The notes below the pieces were generated by a model that had not been told where the DNA came from, did no database searches, and saw nothing but the letters and a program-made list of their open reading frames with translations. The translations under genes and the position numbers were made by a program. A stretch of DNA of 64,000 bases from Plotosus lineatus (taxonomy: Eukaryota; Chordata; Actinopteri; Siluriformes; Plotosidae): positions 14,366,919 through 14,430,918 of the forward strand of contig CM045750.1 in assembly GCA_024760905.1 (NCBI GenBank), written 5' to 3'. The number at the start of each line of letters is the position of its first letter. The stretch's first letter is position 1. Of this stretch, positions 60,238-64,000 are shown in pieces.

Positions 60238-62169
60238 CTAGTCCTTCTCAAAAAATTAGCATATCATGAAAAGGTAGTCTAAATGAGCTATTAACCTAAT
60301 CATCTGAATCAACCAATTAACTCTAAACACCTGCAAAAGATTCCTGAGGCTTTTAAAAACTCCCAGCCTGGTTCATTACTCAAAACCGCAATCATGGGTA
60401 AGACTGCCGACCTGACTGCTGTTCAGGAGGCCATCACTGACACCCTCAAGCAAGAGGGGAAGACCCAGAAAGAAATCTCTGAGCGAATAGGCTGTTCCCA
60501 GAGTGCTGTATCAAGGCACCTCAGTGGGACGTCTGTTGGAAGGAAACAGTGGCAGAAAACGCTGCACAACCAGAAGAGGTGACCGGAGAAGGGCCGATTC
60601 CAGACCTTGGGGGACCTGTGGAAGCAGTGGACTGGGCTACAGGTGCCGCATTCCCCAGGTCAAGCCACGTTTGAACCAGAAACCGCGGCAGAAGCGCCTG
60701 ACCTGGACTACAGAGAAGCAGCACTGGACTGTTGCTCAGTGGTCCAAAGTATTTTTTTCAGATGAAAGCAAATTTTGCATGTCATTCGGAAATCAAGGTG
60801 CCAGAGTCTGGAGGAAGACTGGGGAGAAGAAAATGCCAAAACGCCCGAAGTCCAGTGTCAAGTACCCACAGTCAGTGATGGTCTGGGGTGCCATGTCAGC
60901 TGCTGGTGTTGGTCCACTGTGTTTCATCAAGGGCAGGGTGAATGCAGCTAGCTATCAGGAGATTTTGGAGCACTTCATGCTTCCATCTACTGAAAAGCTT
61001 TAGGGAGATGAAGATTTTCATTTTTCAGCACAACCTGGCACCTGCTCACAGTGCCAAAACCACTGCGAAATGGTTTACTGTCCATGGTATTACTGTGCTC
61101 AATTGGCCTGCCAACTCTCCTGACCTGAACCCCATAGAGAATCTGTGGGATATTGTGAAGAGAAAGTAGAGACACCAGACCCAACACTGTGGATGAGCTT
61201 AAGGCCGTTATCGAAGCATCCTGGGCCTCCATAACACCTCAGCAGTGCCACAAGCTGATTGCCTGCATGCCACGACGCATTGAAGCAGTCATTTCTGCAA
61301 AAGGATTCCCGACCAAGTATCGAGTGCATAACCGAACATAATTATTTGAAGGCTGACTTTTGTATTAAAAACACTATTGGTCGGATGAAATGTGCTAATT
61401 TTTTGAGATGGGGATTTTTGGTTTTTCCTTTACTTTTTTGCCAAAATTATCAATATTAATACAATAAAAGGCGTGAACTACTTCAGTCGTGTGTAATGAC
61501 CCTAATATATATGAAAGTCTCATGTTTATCAGTAAATTAAAGAAAATAATGAACTTTATCACAATACAGTCATCCCTTGCCACTTTGCGATTTGAGCATC
61601 GTGGTCTTGGTACATCGCGGTATTTTAATTAAAAAAAAAAAATTTCAAAAATTCATAAAAATTTCAAAATTCGTACTGAAACATGTAAGCAAGCGGAAGG
61701 CAGGGACCCAAGGCAGGCTGCGTCCATTGTTTCCAAAGGACAGAGTGAAGTGCCCCTCCTCCCCAGTTCAGGCAGGGAGCACCCACTCAACTCAATCTCT
61801 CAAGCTGATTGGCTTAGACGCGTGATGCTGTTGCCTCGCACATTCTCGAGGGATTTATCATCATCTTACTGTACTGTAGTGTTTGTGAACATCCTGCACC
61901 GCAGAGAAGAGCCATTGTAAGAGGAGAGTACAGTACTTAAAGTATTTATATAAATATTAATACATTACAGTATTTACATATGCATATAACTAACGTTTAA
62001 TATACACTTCTTGATATTGTAGACGTGAAAACATAGAAATGAGACAATATGGTAGAAATGGGGGGGGGGTTTCCTACTTCGCGGTTTTTCGAATGTCACG
62101 GCCAGGTCTGGTCTACATTATCCGCGATATTCAAGGGATGACTGCATGCTAATTTTTTGAGGACTAGTA
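60238..62169 (+). mobile_element. Tc1-like transposon, near full length but inactivated (copy 2)
   Basis: The ends ACTAGTCCTTCTCAAAAAAT and, inverted, ACTAGTCC match copy 1. The transposase starts at 60394 with MGKTADLTAVQEAITDTLKQ and a helix-turn-helix (KEISERIGCSQSAVSRHL). A frameshift and stop follow. The catalytic core reads FFSDESKF (first Asp), then QHNLAPAHSAK, where the second catalytic Asp of copy 1 (QHDLAPAHS) is Asn, then SPDLNPIENLWDIVKRK. A TAG after STEKL and a further stop after DIVKRK break the frame. A 578-bp MITE splits its right end. Confidence 0.9.
61567..62144. mobile_element. Tigger-like MITE inserted in the Tc1 right end
   Basis: The ends CAGTCATCCCTTGCCAC and, inverted, CAGTCATCCCTTG are flanked by TA on the left and CA on the right (TA with one change). 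Removing it restores the Tc1 terminus CACAATA-TGCTAATTTTTT. The interior includes CTACTTCGCGGTTTTTCGAA. Confidence 0.85.
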
Positions 62170-62209
62170 TACGAGATAAAAACATGTAAACACATTTCAT
62201 AACATTATG

Positions 62210-62545
62210 GGCAGTGGTGGTCTAGTGGATAGGGTGCAGGATCGCTGATCCTAAGGTTGGGGGTTTCGAGTCCCCACAAGGTTGTTCACTGTCCCCCCCA
62301 GTGCAGCTGACTGGGTTATCAAAGGCGGGCCATGTCTCTCACTGTCTATGGTGTGTGGCATGTAAAAGAACCATTGCTGACTTTCGTAAAGAGTAGCTGC
62401 AAAATCGTCAGCGTGTTTCTGTCCCTTGCTAAAAGGTTGTGACAGGAAGGGCATCCGATGTAAAAACCTATGTCAAATCAAATGTATGAATCAGATGATT
62501 CGCTGTGGCAACTCCCGAGAAAAGGGAAAAAGCCGAAAGGAAGAG
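62210..62545 (+). mobile_element. SINE family 1, full-length copy
   Basis: The best-preserved tRNA-like head: GGGCAGTGGTGGTCTAGTGG, ATAGGGTGCAGGATCGCTGA, GGTTTCGAGTCC. The tail is GATGATTCGCTGTGGCAACT then GGGAAAAAGCCGAAAGG. Confidence 0.87.
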
Positions 62546-62754
62546 AGAAAAAGTACATCAACATTAATAATTAACAATAAAACAAGAGAAATGTCATTTA
62601 AAATCATATTCATGCTGACACACAGTACAGAGACGAGGCACATGCACACATGACCCTGGGGAACATGCTACAGTAATTGGCAGTGGCATGCTCATTGTTG
62701 CAGAGAAAAAGCACCAAGCAAAATGTTATTAAGTGCAGTAAACAGGTCATGTGC

Positions 62755-62980
62755 GAGGAGGTGTGGAAATGGTTTTTCCCCCCTTCCTATAGGGGGCGTC
62801 ACAAAAAATAATTGAGACGCACTGCACAAGGCATTCTTGGAGTGGGGAGGAATACACAGGAAAGAATACAAGGCTAATCGGCCCAGAAAAGTCATTTTCC
62901 CAGCAGAACTTGTAAGTCAAAGATTTGCTCATTGGATGGGGTAGAAGCTCATTCGTTATAAGGGACACTCGTAAGTATAT
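62755..62980 (-). mobile_element. Truncated Tigger-like element (copy of 44801-45485)
   Basis: On the minus strand it repeats GGCCGATTAGCC, CCTTGTGCAGTGCGTCTCAA and TTATTTTTTGTGACGCCCCC in the same order as the 44801 element. Confidence 0.65.
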
Positions 62981-62984
62981 ATAA

Positions 62985-64000
62985 AAAACACACACACACA
63001 CACACACATGCATACTACTGAGTCTTAAAGCAAGGTGATCTCACTTCAAAATTGAAACACTAATGTGCAATCTAGTTTTTCTTCTTTTTCTGGTGCTTGA
63101 AACAGGTGGAAGATGTGGCTACTGCTTGGTGGAAGTGAAAACCTGCACCCACAACAGCCCTTTGAGGATAAGATTGGACACCCCTGTCCTATGCTTTTAC
63201 AAAATCCTGGCTGGAAAACCGGCTATGGTATTTGGGGTATAACACACTCTGAAGTCAAGCAAATAAGAGCCAACCTACCCTTTTTTTTTAACCTGCAAGA
63301 GTGGAATACCCCCTTTTTTGAGACCTGATTATATAAATTATATTTCTGATTATTCTACAGTCAAGATGCGTCAAGAAAACCACCAGGGCTTGGAATCAGT
63401 TGATTTCCAAGGTGATCATCCTGACCAGACATTGGCCACCCAGCTGCACATTTCTGATTCTGAGCCTGTCTGTACAGTGAGGGCACAGGTAATTTAAAAA
63501 AAAAAAAAAAAAAAATCTCTCATTCGCCAACATTCTTAAAGCCACAGGCTAATAACGGCATGGATTTGTTTTCCATTGCAAGTGAAGACAAAAGATCAAA
63601 ATTAGTCATACACGCAAGGCTACAAAAATTATGGAAACAGCAAACCCTTGAAAACGGTCACCCAGCTGAACATGCTCAGTTTGAGAAAGCTGACAAGGAA
63701 AAATCGAGATGGCACCTTCACCTTCACTGCAGTAAAACAGTTTTTGTAGAGATGAGGTCATGGGCAACTCTGAAAACTACACTTGAGTTGGTTCAGCTCC
63801 TAGAGAGGTTATATCACCGTGTGCTACTACATAATCACAGTAATAGTACAAACAACTATACAAATTAGTCAACTATGAGTACTTGTAGGAGATGCTTCAA
63901 CAGTTTGCTTCCACAAATTGTAATCTTTGAAAATGCTACTGCAAGTCCGAGTCAATTTATCATTTTATTTTTCAGACCATAAAGCTTAAAATTCGCACTT
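62985..64000. other. 5' intron of CSNK1A1 or flank, with weak exon-like signals
   Basis: A CA microsatellite (62988-63007) is followed by mostly unassigned DNA. On the plus strand 63365-63488 and 63551 onward read in the same phase across a GTAATT donor; see findings. The first CSNK1A1 exons are not in this stretch. Confidence 0.3.

Noticed and set aside
60503..61003. 166-codon frame as a host gene
   Set aside because: It is the Tc1 transposase core, bounded by Tc1 terminal repeats and broken by stops.

Overview
The window is nuclear DNA of a bony fish, most likely a teleost. Two gene structures have vertebrate-type exons with matching splice phases, a third gene contributes its last exon, and the repeats are typical of teleosts: RTE and L2-type LINEs, tRNA-derived SINEs, Tc1, Tigger-like and hAT DNA transposons, and long AT and AC microsatellites. 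The species cannot be named from the sequence alone. I see no bacterial, viral, CRISPR or operon-like content.

Genes. (1) 132-515, plus strand: last coding exon of SIL1, the ER-lumenal nucleotide-exchange factor for BiP, with a poly(A) signal at 792-797. (2) 3627-8039, minus strand: a complete seven-exon COMMD5 gene (213 residues), converging tail to tail with SIL1. A CpG-containing stretch with a YY1-like motif at about 8170-8310 is its likely promoter. (3) 21604-60002, minus strand: CSNK1A1 (casein kinase 1 alpha), eight coding exons from the first hinge-region exon to a terminal exon with only eight coding bases. The first exons lie beyond the right edge. SIL1 acts in ER protein folding, COMMD5 in endosomal recycling (Commander complex) and CSNK1A1 in Wnt/beta-catenin and other signalling. 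Nothing suggests they form a functional unit.

Layout. 1-8300: SIL1 end, an L2-type LINE fragment, COMMD5 with two RTE fragments and one SINE in and around it. 8300-20000: gene-free and repeat-rich, with SINE/hAT composites near 10.6-11.7 kb and 13.0-14.0 kb and a four-level nested transposon at 16.4-19.1 kb. 20000-21600: probable CSNK1A1 3' UTR and flank, broken by a 330-bp AT microsatellite. 21.6-60 kb: CSNK1A1 introns loaded with Tc1, Tigger-like, hAT, LINE, SINE and foldback elements. 60-64 kb: 5' intron of CSNK1A1 with a Tc1 element whose right end is split by a Tigger-like MITE.

Most of the biological interest is in transposon archaeology: elements nested in elements with readable target-site duplications, two SINE copies carrying a hAT at the same site and orientation, and a SINE family that shares its 3' tail with the resident RTE LINE. 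I found no convincing new gene system. The two short exon-like signals that I could not explain are reported as weak.
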